From Bryobacterales bacterium (lineage in GTDB: Bacteria; Acidobacteriota; Terriglobia; Bryobacterales; Bryobacteraceae): a stretch of DNA of 20,248 nucleotides. The notes beneath the pieces are model-generated. The model saw only the letters and a list, made by a program, of their open reading frames with translations. It did no database searches and was not told the DNA's origin. The stretch lies in the NCBI GenBank assembly GCA_003487005.1, contig DNFG01000184.1, positions 1 through 20,248 on the forward strand. Direction: 5' to 3'. Of the stretch, positions 13,901 through 20,248 are shown piece by piece; within the stretch, counting starts at the first letter, position 1; each line of letters opens with the position of its first letter. The position numbers and the translations under genes were made by a program.

Positions 13901-15403
13901 TCAATCCCCGATCTCCCGGAACGAGCGCCTTCCTGCTCCGACTGCCGAGGGCTCGTTCTCTGCTGAGTACACACCCGGCTGGGACGCATTCAGGAATCGC
14001 CCAGAGGCCTGCCGCCGCAGCGCCTCGATCTGGTCCGCTGCCGAGCGCGAAACGGGCACGATGTACGCTGCCGATTCGCGTAGAGAGAGCTTCAACCGCC
14101 AAGCCTTTCGGCAGCACTCCTTGATCTCGGCGCCGGTCCAGCCATCGTCATCCGGGCGCTCGCCGTTCAACTGCCAGCGGTGCTCGTAGATGTTCCAGAT
14201 CGCCTCGCGCTCCTCGGCGGTTGGCAGGTCAAAGAAGAACGTCCCGAGCGTGAACCGCCTCCGTAGTTCAGGCGGCAGGCTCGTGATGGAATTGCAGGTG
14301 GCGATCCAGAGGCTTCGGCCTTGCGAGATGGCATCGACCACTTGTAGCGCCGCCCGCAGCCGTTCGCCCGAGCCGCCGACCAGCGAACTCTGCATGGCCG
14401 CCAGGTCAAACGCCACGGTTGGGACCCCTGCCGTCGCGCCCGCGGCCTTCGCCACGGCCGATTTCGCGGCACCCGGCGGCCCGATGAAGATCACGCCGTC
14501 CGCGCCGCGGTCCTGCATCCAACTAAGCATCGTGCCGGTCATCTCGGTCTTCACGCCCGAAGTGTCCGTTCCACTGCCAGCGAAGGCCTTCTCGATCTCG
14601 TCCACGAAGACGATGACACGGGGCGCTTCCTCGCCGTGAATGACGGCGTCGAGGAAGCGTTTGATGTTCTCGCAGCCGCCGATCTGATCAAACGTCTCCC
14701 CGCCTCGCCAGATGGTGAGTCCCGGTGTCTGCTCCACCGCCTGCCGTTTGCGATCCCAGAGCCGGTCGAATTCCAGTCCGCTTTTCGAAAGCGACATGGC
14801 CAGCACCTGTTCCGCCGGGAACGCGGCCAGGCCTACAAGCGCATCGACCGCCTTGTGGATGATCTCCTCGCTCGGCGCCGGAAGTTCGGCCGCCTCGAAG
14901 GTCTCCCGCACGAGCGACGCGAGTTCCTCCGCCGATGGCAGAGGCGCGTCGATGACCATGACATCGCTCTGCAGTTCCGCTGGCAAGGAGGCGCCGGGTG
15001 TCGAGATCAGCACGAGCACCTGGCCGTTTGCCTTGAAAAGGTCGCGCAGATTCCAGACGCCTTGCAGAACGTCTACCTGCTCCCAAACACGCTGCGGGTT
15101 GAGGAAGAAGAGGATGGCGTCCCTGGCGATCTTCTGCGCCGCCGCCAGAGCGTCGGCTGGGCCGAGGGGGCCGGCGTTCTCGCCGACCAGCTTGCCTGCC
15201 GCGGCCTTGCCAGGCTCGTTGCGGCCCATTAGCCCATTGAGAATGTCCCAGACCACAACTGGGATCTCGCTCTTGCCGTTCAGACTGGCCATGACTTGTG
15301 CCATGGCGCTGGCCGGGTCGGCCGTCCGAATGGCAACGAGAGGGGTGCCAGCCCGCCGGGCGGCTTTGAACACACTACGGAACTCCTCGGTGGAACGAGA
15401 CAT
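13901..15403 (-). CDS. Ycf46-like AAA ATPase with Walker B preceding Walker A, 500 aa
   Basis: AAA ATPase expected to couple ATP hydrolysis to protein remodelling. Residues 1-225 resemble the N-terminal half of Ycf46 (VFKAARRAGTPLVAIRT, then VLVLISTPGASLPAEL). The ATPase core begins at IGGCENIKRF (241-250). The order of motifs is unusual. A Walker B-like strand VIVFVDEIEKAF with D268/E269 (263-274) comes first; Walker A GPPGAAKS (308-315, K314/S315) follows. Then come sensor 1 IATCN (367-371), LPPELRRRF (376-384) and a sensor 2-like GWTGAEIK (421-428). No DE pair lies between Walker A and sensor 1. Start ATG 15403 has AGGAG upstream. It precedes the DUF1257 gene by 12 bp. The unbroken frame argues against an assembly error. 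Function in the element is unknown. Confidence 0.85.
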   Translation of the reverse strand: MSRSTEEFRSVFKAARRAGTPLVAIRTADPASAMAQVMASLNGKSEIPVVVWDILNGLMGRNEPGKAAAGKLVGENAGPLGPADALAAAQKIARDAILFFLNPQRVWEQVDVLQGVWNLRDLFKANGQVLVLISTPGASLPAELQSDVMVIDAPLPSAEELASLVRETFEAAELPAPSEEIIHKAVDALVGLAAFPAEQVLAMSLSKSGLEFDRLWDRKRQAVEQTPGLTIWRGGETFDQIGGCENIKRFLDAVIHGEEAPRVIVFVDEIEKAFAGSGTDTSGVKTEMTGTMLSWMQDRGADGVIFIGPPGAAKSAVAKAAGATAGVPTVAFDLAAMQSSLVGGSGERLRAALQVVDAISQGRSLWIATCNSITSLPPELRRRFTLGTFFFDLPTAEEREAIWNIYEHRWQLNGERPDDDGWTGAEIKECCRKAWRLKLSLRESAAYIVPVSRSAADQIEALRRQASGRFLNASQPGVYSAENEPSAVGAGRRSFREIGD

Positions 15404-15432
15404 GCGGGGAACTCCTGGAATGGGAAGTCGAA

Positions 15433-15969
15433 TCAGACGAAGACAGCGGCCAGGTAGATGACCGCGTTAAAGAGGATGTGGGCGATGACCGGGGGAACCG
15501 TTGAACCGGAATCGAGCCGCAACCAGCCGTAGAGCAGGCCCGTACCGAAGATGGCTATGAGTTGGGGCTCGGTGATCCCCGACTTCGACGCGTGCGCCAG
15601 GGCGAAGAGCACTGCGACGCCGAATGCGGTCGCAGCACCAGAGCGAACCTTCAGACGCGCGAGAAGCGAGCCGATCACCCAGAAGAGATAACCACGAAAG
15701 ATCAGCTCCTCCGCCAGAGGCCCGAGCGTGATCGCCATCCAGACGTCCGTGAACATCGGACTGGCGCTCTTGTCGTAGCCACCGAACAACCACGCGACCA
15801 GAATGCCAGCTCCAGCACCAGCGGCCACCGCCTGGACCATTGAACGCCGGCTTGCGGGAACCCAATGGACGTACTCGAAGCCGTGAGAGCTCAGTTTTCC
15901 CCTGACACTCCACATGAGCCAGAGCAACCCGAGTGTGAATGCGATTCCTGCAAAGTGCATCAACAGCAC
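15433..15969 (-). CDS. CPBP/CAAX-type intramembrane metalloprotease, 178 aa
   Basis: Membrane protein with about five or six hydrophobic segments. The CPBP signature is complete: EELIFR (E87, E88, R92), FALAH (F122, H126) and H164 with N168 in IAHILFN. In this family the glutamates and histidines bind a catalytic metal and the enzyme cleaves within membranes; bacterial members often serve in bacteriocin immunity or maturation. It is longest from GTG 15969 (GGGTGA just upstream); ATG 15960 would shorten it by three residues. It sits between the Gp157-like gene (50 bp) and the AAA gene (29 bp). A membrane protease among DNA-maintenance genes is unexpected. Confidence 0.88.
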   Translation of the reverse strand: MLLMHFAGIAFTLGLLWLMWSVRGKLSSHGFEYVHWVPASRRSMVQAVAAGAGAGILVAWLFGGYDKSASPMFTDVWMAITLGPLAEELIFRGYLFWVIGSLLARLKVRSGAATAFGVAVLFALAHASKSGITEPQLIAIFGTGLLYGWLRLDSGSTVPPVIAHILFNAVIYLAAVFV

Positions 15970-16019
15970 CGTTCACCCGAATTGTCAGCCGACCAATCCC
16001 TTGGAGCGAACGAGTTGCC

Positions 16020-16643
16020 CTATCGGATCCGGATGTGATGGCCCTTCACGAGCCGGGCGCCGTCGATCTCCGCGCCGTTCGCGAAGGCCGCCCGGATCGC
16101 GCCGCCGTTGACCTGCCATCCGTCCTCGGCGAGTCGCGCCTCCAGCCGGTCCCTCAGCTCTCCTGCGGGCAACTGGTAGATTAGCTCCTGCATTTCGGTC
16201 TTCGTGAAGCCGATGGATCGCTCGAAGAAGCACTCGCCGATCTTGAGCGGATCGTCCACGACCAGCGAGGCCGCCGAGTTCGGCTGAAGCCCGATTGCCG
16301 CGCGCTCTCCTTCGAGCTTCTTAAGCCCTCTGGACAGCATGAAGTGCAGCAACATGTTCTTCAGGCGGCTGACACGCCCTTCCGCCGACTTCTTCCGCGC
16401 GTAGAGCCGCTCCGCTTCGCTGCCGCAGATCGAGGCAATCGACTCCTGCCAGCGCAGGTAGCCGGCGATGCGGTCCACCTTGGACTGGAAAGCCTCGATG
16501 TACTCGTTGATCTCCTCGATGAGTTCTGCGGGAGGCTCTTGTCCATCGGCGGCTGCATCTGCGACCAGGTCCATCAGTTCCGCGAGTCGCTCGTCGATGT
16601 CGAACAGCGAGCGAGGGTCGCGAACGGTTGATTGCTCAGGCAT
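16020..16643 (-). CDS. Siphovirus Gp157-like protein, 207 aa
   Basis: Matches the layout of the Siphovirus Gp157 family: an acidic helical N-terminus (LFDIDERLAELMDLVAD), EYIEAFQSKVDRIAGYLRW (48-66), a coiled-coil middle with AERLYARKKSAEGRVSRL and LKNMLLHFM, then a C-terminal globular part. In lactic phages the protein was linked to phage resistance of the host; its biochemical role is not settled. It often lies beside helicases and SSB in phages and plasmids, as here. Start ATG 16643 has an excellent ribosome binding site (GGAGGTGA at 16647-16654). The helicase stop is 20 bp upstream. Confidence 0.85.
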   Translation of the reverse strand: MPEQSTVRDPRSLFDIDERLAELMDLVADAAADGQEPPAELIEEINEYIEAFQSKVDRIAGYLRWQESIASICGSEAERLYARKKSAEGRVSRLKNMLLHFMLSRGLKKLEGERAAIGLQPNSAASLVVDDPLKIGECFFERSIGFTKTEMQELIYQLPAGELRDRLEARLAEDGWQVNGGAIRAAFANGAEIDGARLVKGHHIRIR

Positions 16644-16663
16644 TTGTCACCTCCACGGTGGTT

Positions 16664-18895
16664 TCAGAACAGTGAGAGTTGGACTGCCGGTCCCATCGCA
16701 GCCGTCGGCATCGGCATTTCGGGCTCCGGCGTTGAGCCGAGGTCAATGAGTGGCTCAATCACTGGCGTCGTGGCCTTTTCCTGCGTTGCCTGTTGCTGGA
16801 GAGATCGCCAAACCTCCGCCGCAGCCTCTCCCACCCCTTGCCGGGTGACCAGTTCGCGCGCCATCGCCGTGAGGACATCGTCGTCCTCGTCGATCGCTTG
16901 CAGTCCTTCGGCCTGGAGCTTGCCCTCCATAGCGAGCGACACCAGCAGCTTCTTGCCCATCAGGCGCAAACAGCTTTCCTGGGCCGTGCCCGCGTACGTC
17001 AGGAAGCCAACCCGCACCGGCCGCTTCTGCCCGATGCGCCAACTGCGGCGGCTGGCCTGACGCAGAACGTAGGTCGAATACCCCGTCTCGTAGAACAGGA
17101 TTGTCGGGAATTCCAGGAGATCGAGGCCGGTTTGCACCAGCTTCGGATGGCAGATGCAAACCTGCATCCCACTTCGGAGGTGCCGCTCGTACCAGGCTTC
17201 GCGCTGTTCTGGCGGGGTGTCCGCAGTCAGAACTTCAGCGCGAATTCCCGCTTCCTGCAGAATGCTCTGCAGCCGTCGGGTGACATCCCTCTTCTGCGTG
17301 TACACGGCGTAGACCTGTACCCGGCGCCCGTGCGCCAGTTCCCGTTGCACCTCTTCGAGCAGGCGCCGCTCCTTGGCGTAATGAGCGGTCTCATCCAGAT
17401 CGGGCGGATCCGCGATCACGAACCGCTCTCGCTCCCCGGACTCAGGATTGAGCGCATAGCCGTACAAGGTGCCAAGGCCGAACGGACGGTCGGGATAGAG
17501 CAGCAGAGCGTTCATCGCGGTGCTGATCACCGACGCGTTCCCATGATGCTCCCGAAGCGCTTCCCGGATGTCGGACTCGAGATCCGAGTACGCCTTCTTG
17601 AGATCCGCGTCCATCTCGACGGAGATCACCTCTTCAACGTAGCTGGGCAGCGCGTCCGAAATGTCTTCGAGGGACACGAACGCCGCCAAGTTCATGAGGT
17701 ACTTCCCGAATAGCAGTGGCGACGCGCCGGGCCTCCGCTTCACGGTCGTGCTCACGCGCGCTTTGGAGCAGGAGTTCTCGGACTCCTCAATCGTCGTGAC
17801 CTTCTCCAAAACCCCGTAGGCTTCCGCAAACTGCCGCAACCCGCCCTCGCCGTGGTCGAAGCCGTCCTCGCGCATCGCGCGGGCATCGAGCCGGTAGAGG
17901 ATGTTGAACAACTCATCGGCGTACCCGCCTAACAGCGTCCCGGTTAGGATTACCGTTCGCCCGCAGGTCGCCGCCAACGTGCCCAAGGCGTTGCCCTGCG
18001 CCGTCTCGCCCTTCAGTTCGTGGACCTCGTCGGCGATGCCGTAATCGAAGAAGCCCTTCAGGTATCGCCCGATGAACTCGACCGGCGCCATGCGCTGGAT
18101 CTTCTGGTTGTCCGCCTGCCAGAGCGGGCTGAAGAACGGCCGCCGGTCGCGGTTTGTTTCTGGGATGACCACTTCGGAATGCTTCACCTTGCGGAAGTCG
18201 GCTCGCCTCAGTTGGTCGTCGCTGGTCATTACGGGACGACCGGTGTCGGGGTTGATGACATTGCCGAGGAACGGTCCGCTGCCCGCCGAACGGATGACGT
18301 GCCGCCAGAAGTAGCCGAGCTTCGCCCGCTCTCGCGACACAACGAAGACGCTTGGACCCTGAACCGTGGCCTGCCACTTCGCCCGGGCGCAGCGGTGATT
18401 GCCGGCCAGGCGGAGCTCGCTCAGTGTCGTTCGAAGCCCCTCGCGCACGATCCGTCCATTCCGCAGCCGCACCTCATTCACGCCGCTGAATCCGTTGGAA
18501 CCGACGCCGTTCCGGACGCCGTCGATGACAAAGACGCGCACGCCGGGGATCGTGAGGAAGCACTCCCTTGCCCACTTCTCGACCAACTGCGGTGGCACCA
18601 TGGCCAGTGCCGTGAACGGCCGGCCTTCCGCGTGGGCGTAGACGCTGCCAAGAGAGATCAGAGTCTTGCCGGTGCCACATTCAGCTACGGCCCCGGCGCA
18701 GCGGGCCTCCCGCCACCGCTTGACGATGCCCATGATCGCCAGTGCCTGGGCGGGAAACGGCCGCCGTTTCAGTTGCCGGAGTTCATCTGCGAGTGGATCT
18801 TCCGGGGCATGGAGAGGCGGGAACTGTGCGAGGACTCGATGTCCGAGTGCACTTCCGTATCGCCGCAAGTAGTCGTTGATGGAAGTCATTGGCAT
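16664..18895 (-). CDS. SNF2-type superfamily 2 DNA helicase/translocase, 743 aa
   Basis: ATP-driven DNA translocase. Motif I AECGTGKT (71-78), motif II DEVH (289-292), motif III TGTLLGG (318-324), motif V-like LVQTGLDLLEFP (586-597) and motif VI QASRRSWRIGQ (613-623) are present; the last is typical of the SNF2 group. A large insert lies between motifs I and II. The C-terminus ends in AVQLSLF, close to the consensus clamp-binding pentapeptide. Start chosen at ATG 18895 because of GAGG about 5 bp upstream; the frame is open to 18964 but that would invade the divergent nuclease gene. First gene of the long minus-strand block. Probably acts in replication or repair of the element. Confidence 0.9.
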   Translation of the reverse strand: MPMTSINDYLRRYGSALGHRVLAQFPPLHAPEDPLADELRQLKRRPFPAQALAIMGIVKRWREARCAGAVAECGTGKTLISLGSVYAHAEGRPFTALAMVPPQLVEKWARECFLTIPGVRVFVIDGVRNGVGSNGFSGVNEVRLRNGRIVREGLRTTLSELRLAGNHRCARAKWQATVQGPSVFVVSRERAKLGYFWRHVIRSAGSGPFLGNVINPDTGRPVMTSDDQLRRADFRKVKHSEVVIPETNRDRRPFFSPLWQADNQKIQRMAPVEFIGRYLKGFFDYGIADEVHELKGETAQGNALGTLAATCGRTVILTGTLLGGYADELFNILYRLDARAMREDGFDHGEGGLRQFAEAYGVLEKVTTIEESENSCSKARVSTTVKRRPGASPLLFGKYLMNLAAFVSLEDISDALPSYVEEVISVEMDADLKKAYSDLESDIREALREHHGNASVISTAMNALLLYPDRPFGLGTLYGYALNPESGERERFVIADPPDLDETAHYAKERRLLEEVQRELAHGRRVQVYAVYTQKRDVTRRLQSILQEAGIRAEVLTADTPPEQREAWYERHLRSGMQVCICHPKLVQTGLDLLEFPTILFYETGYSTYVLRQASRRSWRIGQKRPVRVGFLTYAGTAQESCLRLMGKKLLVSLAMEGKLQAEGLQAIDEDDDVLTAMARELVTRQGVGEAAAEVWRSLQQQATQEKATTPVIEPLIDLGSTPEPEMPMPTAAMGPAVQLSLF

Positions 18896-18962
18896 GAGGA
18901 CCTCGTGGGTGGTGCAACTCGTTTGGCGGTGAGGACGGCGCGCTGCAAGCTGGGGCAGCACC
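18896..18962. promoter_or_regulatory. Divergent intergenic region, helicase and YhcG genes
   Basis: The 67 bp between the divergent ATG codons at 18895 and 18963 must hold the 5' leader of both genes and could hold face-to-face promoters. I cannot identify a convincing -35/-10 pair on either strand, so promoters may extend into the coding regions. The YhcG side has only a weak ribosome binding site (GGGG, 7-10 bp upstream). Confidence 0.35.
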
Positions 18963-20027
18963 ATGTCAAAGGAAACCTCACCCTCCAGCGCCTACAAAGC
19001 GCTTCTTGCCGACCTGAAGCGAAGGATCCAGGAGGCTCAGGTCCGGGCGGGCCTGGCCGTCAACCGCCAACTCGTGCTGCTGTATTGGTCGATCGGCCGG
19101 GAGATTCTCGTTCGTCAGGACCGGGAAGGTTGGGGAGCCAAAGTGATCGATTCGCTGGCGCGTGATCTGCACCAGTCGTTCCCCGAGATGAAGGGGCTGT
19201 CACCCCGTAACCTCAAGTACATGAGAGCCTTAGCGGAGGCGTGGCCGGAGGAGTCAATTGTGCAGCAGGCTGCTGCACAAATTCCCTGGTTTCATAACTG
19301 CACGCTTCTGGACAAAGTGAAGGATCCACTAGAGCGGCTCTGGTACACCCAACAGACCATCGAGAACGGCTGGAGCCGGAACGTGTTGATCCTTCAGATC
19401 GAGTCCAGGCTCTATCAGCGGCAGGGCAAAGCCATCTCGAACTTCCAGTCCGCGCTTCCTCAACCGCAGTCGGACTTGGCCCAACAAATCCTCAAGGACC
19501 CCTACAACTTCGACTTCCTCACGCTGGACAACGACGCCCGCGAGCGAGATATCGAACGCGGTCTTCTCGACCACTTGCGGCAATTCCTCCTGGAACTCGG
19601 TTCGGGCTTTGCCTTTGTCGGAAGCCAGGTGCCGCTGGAGGTCGGAGGCGAAGACTATCGCCTCGATCTGCTCTTCTATCACCTCAAGCTCCGAGTTTTC
19701 ATCGTCGCGGAGGTAAAGGCCGGCCCCTTCCGCCCAGAGTATGTCGGCAAGATGAACTTCTACTTGTCCGCGGTCGATGATCTCCTGCGTCATCCCAACG
19801 ATCAGCCGAGCATTGGCTTGATCCTCTGCCGGTCCAAGGAAGGCATTGTGGTGGAGTACGCGCTTCGCGACATCGGGAAACCGATGGGAATCGCGGAGTT
19901 CAGACTAACCGAGAGTCTTCCTGACAGCCTGAAGTCCACGCTGCCCTCCATCGAGGAACTGGAGTCTGAACTCGACGCGCGAACTCAGGATGACGGGACA
20001 TCCCACGAACCTTCGTCCGCCACCTGA
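18963..20027 (+). CDS. YhcG/DUF1016-type PD-(D/E)XK nuclease, 354 aa
   Basis: Two-domain protein of the DUF1016 family. The N-terminal helical domain (about 12-165) has VNRQLVLLYWSIGREIL and GLSPRNLKYMRAL. The C-terminal nuclease domain (about 185-320) has the catalytic pattern D235 (DYRLDLLFYH), then E250-x-K252 (VAEVKAG), typical of PD-(D/E)XK nucleases. It is known to occur with restriction-modification and toxin-like islands, and its target is uncertain. It is the only + gene in the right part, divergent from the helicase and overlapping the end of the convergent partial gene by 43 bp. That inversion between minus-strand genes suggests it was inserted. Confidence 0.92.
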   Translation: MSKETSPSSAYKALLADLKRRIQEAQVRAGLAVNRQLVLLYWSIGREILVRQDREGWGAKVIDSLARDLHQSFPEMKGLSPRNLKYMRALAEAWPEESIVQQAAAQIPWFHNCTLLDKVKDPLERLWYTQQTIENGWSRNVLILQIESRLYQRQGKAISNFQSALPQPQSDLAQQILKDPYNFDFLTLDNDARERDIERGLLDHLRQFLLELGSGFAFVGSQVPLEVGGEDYRLDLLFYHLKLRVFIVAEVKAGPFRPEYVGKMNFYLSAVDDLLRHPNDQPSIGLILCRSKEGIVVEYALRDIGKPMGIAEFRLTESLPDSLKSTLPSIEELESELDARTQDDGTSHEPSSAT

Positions 20028-20248
20028 ATGGATCTGCGCTTGAGGCCCTGGCTCACCACCCGAAGCATCCGCAGTTTCGTCCCTTTCACGACAACCGGCG
20101 AACAGTTCCACCCGAATATCGGTTCGATCAGGCGGCGGCGATCAAGCTCCGTCCGGAACCACTCCCCCCACTCCGGAAGCACCGGCATGCCAAACCGGAC
20201 CGACAGCCGATGCAGCACGAAATCTGCATGTTCATCGAAAAGTACGGT
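19985..20248 (-). CDS. C-terminal part of an unidentified gene (partial at right edge)
   Basis: On the minus strand the frame is open from the right edge to TGA 19985-19987, giving 87 residues of the C-terminus. The sequence (VLFDEHADFVLHRL, FGMPVLPEWGEWF, LIEPIFGWNCSPVVVK) has the mixed composition of a folded protein, and an internal GTG at 20218 is not a needed start. I do not recognise the family. Its end overlaps the end of the YhcG gene by 43 bp; antisense overlap at both ends is plausible. It reads in the same direction as the helicase block and may belong to the same element. Confidence 0.65.
   Translation of the reverse strand, partial: TVLFDEHADFVLHRLSVRFGMPVLPEWGEWFRTELDRRRLIEPIFGWNCSPVVVKGTKLRMLRVVSQGLKRRSIQVADEGSWDVPSS

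Noticed and set aside
18020..19165. Plus-strand open frame (381 aa) opposite the helicase and crossing into the nuclease gene
   Set aside because: It overlaps helicase motifs on one side and the YhcG gene in another frame on the other, with no family features.
1..20248. tRNA, rRNA, CRISPR array or insertion-sequence transposase
   Set aside because: No cloverleaf-type or rRNA-like stretch, no regular direct repeats with spacers, and no DDE transposase motifs were found on reading both strands; a covariance-model search would be needed to exclude small RNAs.

Overview
The window is GC-rich, dense bacterial accessory DNA: part of a plasmid or integrative element, not an ordinary chromosomal block. 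I see no rRNA, tRNA or CRISPR. Base composition and gene types (PRTRC cassette, Ycf46/Ycf35-type genes, Tn554-like recombinases) fit a high-GC Gram-negative such as an Acidobacteriota or Proteobacteria member. No sequence here fixes the taxon, so treat that as a guess.

Layout. (1) 1-560: the tail of one gene, a small hypothetical gene and a non-coding stretch. (2) 561-5655, + strand: a four-gene, translationally coupled recombination operon. It holds three tyrosine recombinases (363, 547 and 617 aa) and a 169-aa HTH/coiled-coil protein, resembling Tn554 tnpABC with an extra middle recombinase. That middle protein lacks key catalytic residues. (3) 5752-6385, + strand: an antitoxin/PIN-toxin pair ending tail-to-tail 5 bp from the next block. 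(4) 18895-6391, - strand: about 12.5 kb of co-directional, closely packed genes. In transcription order these are an SNF2-type helicase, a Siphovirus Gp157-like protein, a CPBP membrane protease, a Ycf46-like AAA ATPase, DUF1257 (Ycf35-like), DUF2997, an NrdG-like radical SAM protein, a DUF3150-like protein, a 61-aa protein, SSB, PRTRC E, PRTRC C, PRTRC F, PRTRC B and two ThiF/E1-like proteins. (5) 18963-20027, + strand: a YhcG/DUF1016 PD-(D/E)XK nuclease divergent from the helicase. (6) 19985-20248, - strand: the C-terminal end of a gene entering from the right.

How they may work together. The long minus-strand block looks like the maintenance core of a mobile element. SSB and the helicase both carry C-terminal host-docking motifs (an acidic IPF tip and a clamp-binding-like QLSLF). 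The PRTRC genes contain the parts of a ubiquitin-like conjugation pathway: a small protein ending in glycine (C), an E2-like protein with a well-placed cysteine (B) and two E1-like ThiF proteins, one of them truncated. PRTRC A (JAB) and PRTRC D are not in the window. A second sub-cassette (AAA ATPase, DUF1257, DUF2997, radical SAM) has no known pathway that I can name.

The most unusual single observation is in the AAA ATPase. Its Walker B-like strand (residues 263-274) lies before its Walker A loop (308-315), with sensor 1 and the arginine-finger region following, so the nucleotide-binding core appears rearranged relative to classical AAA and Ycf46 proteins.
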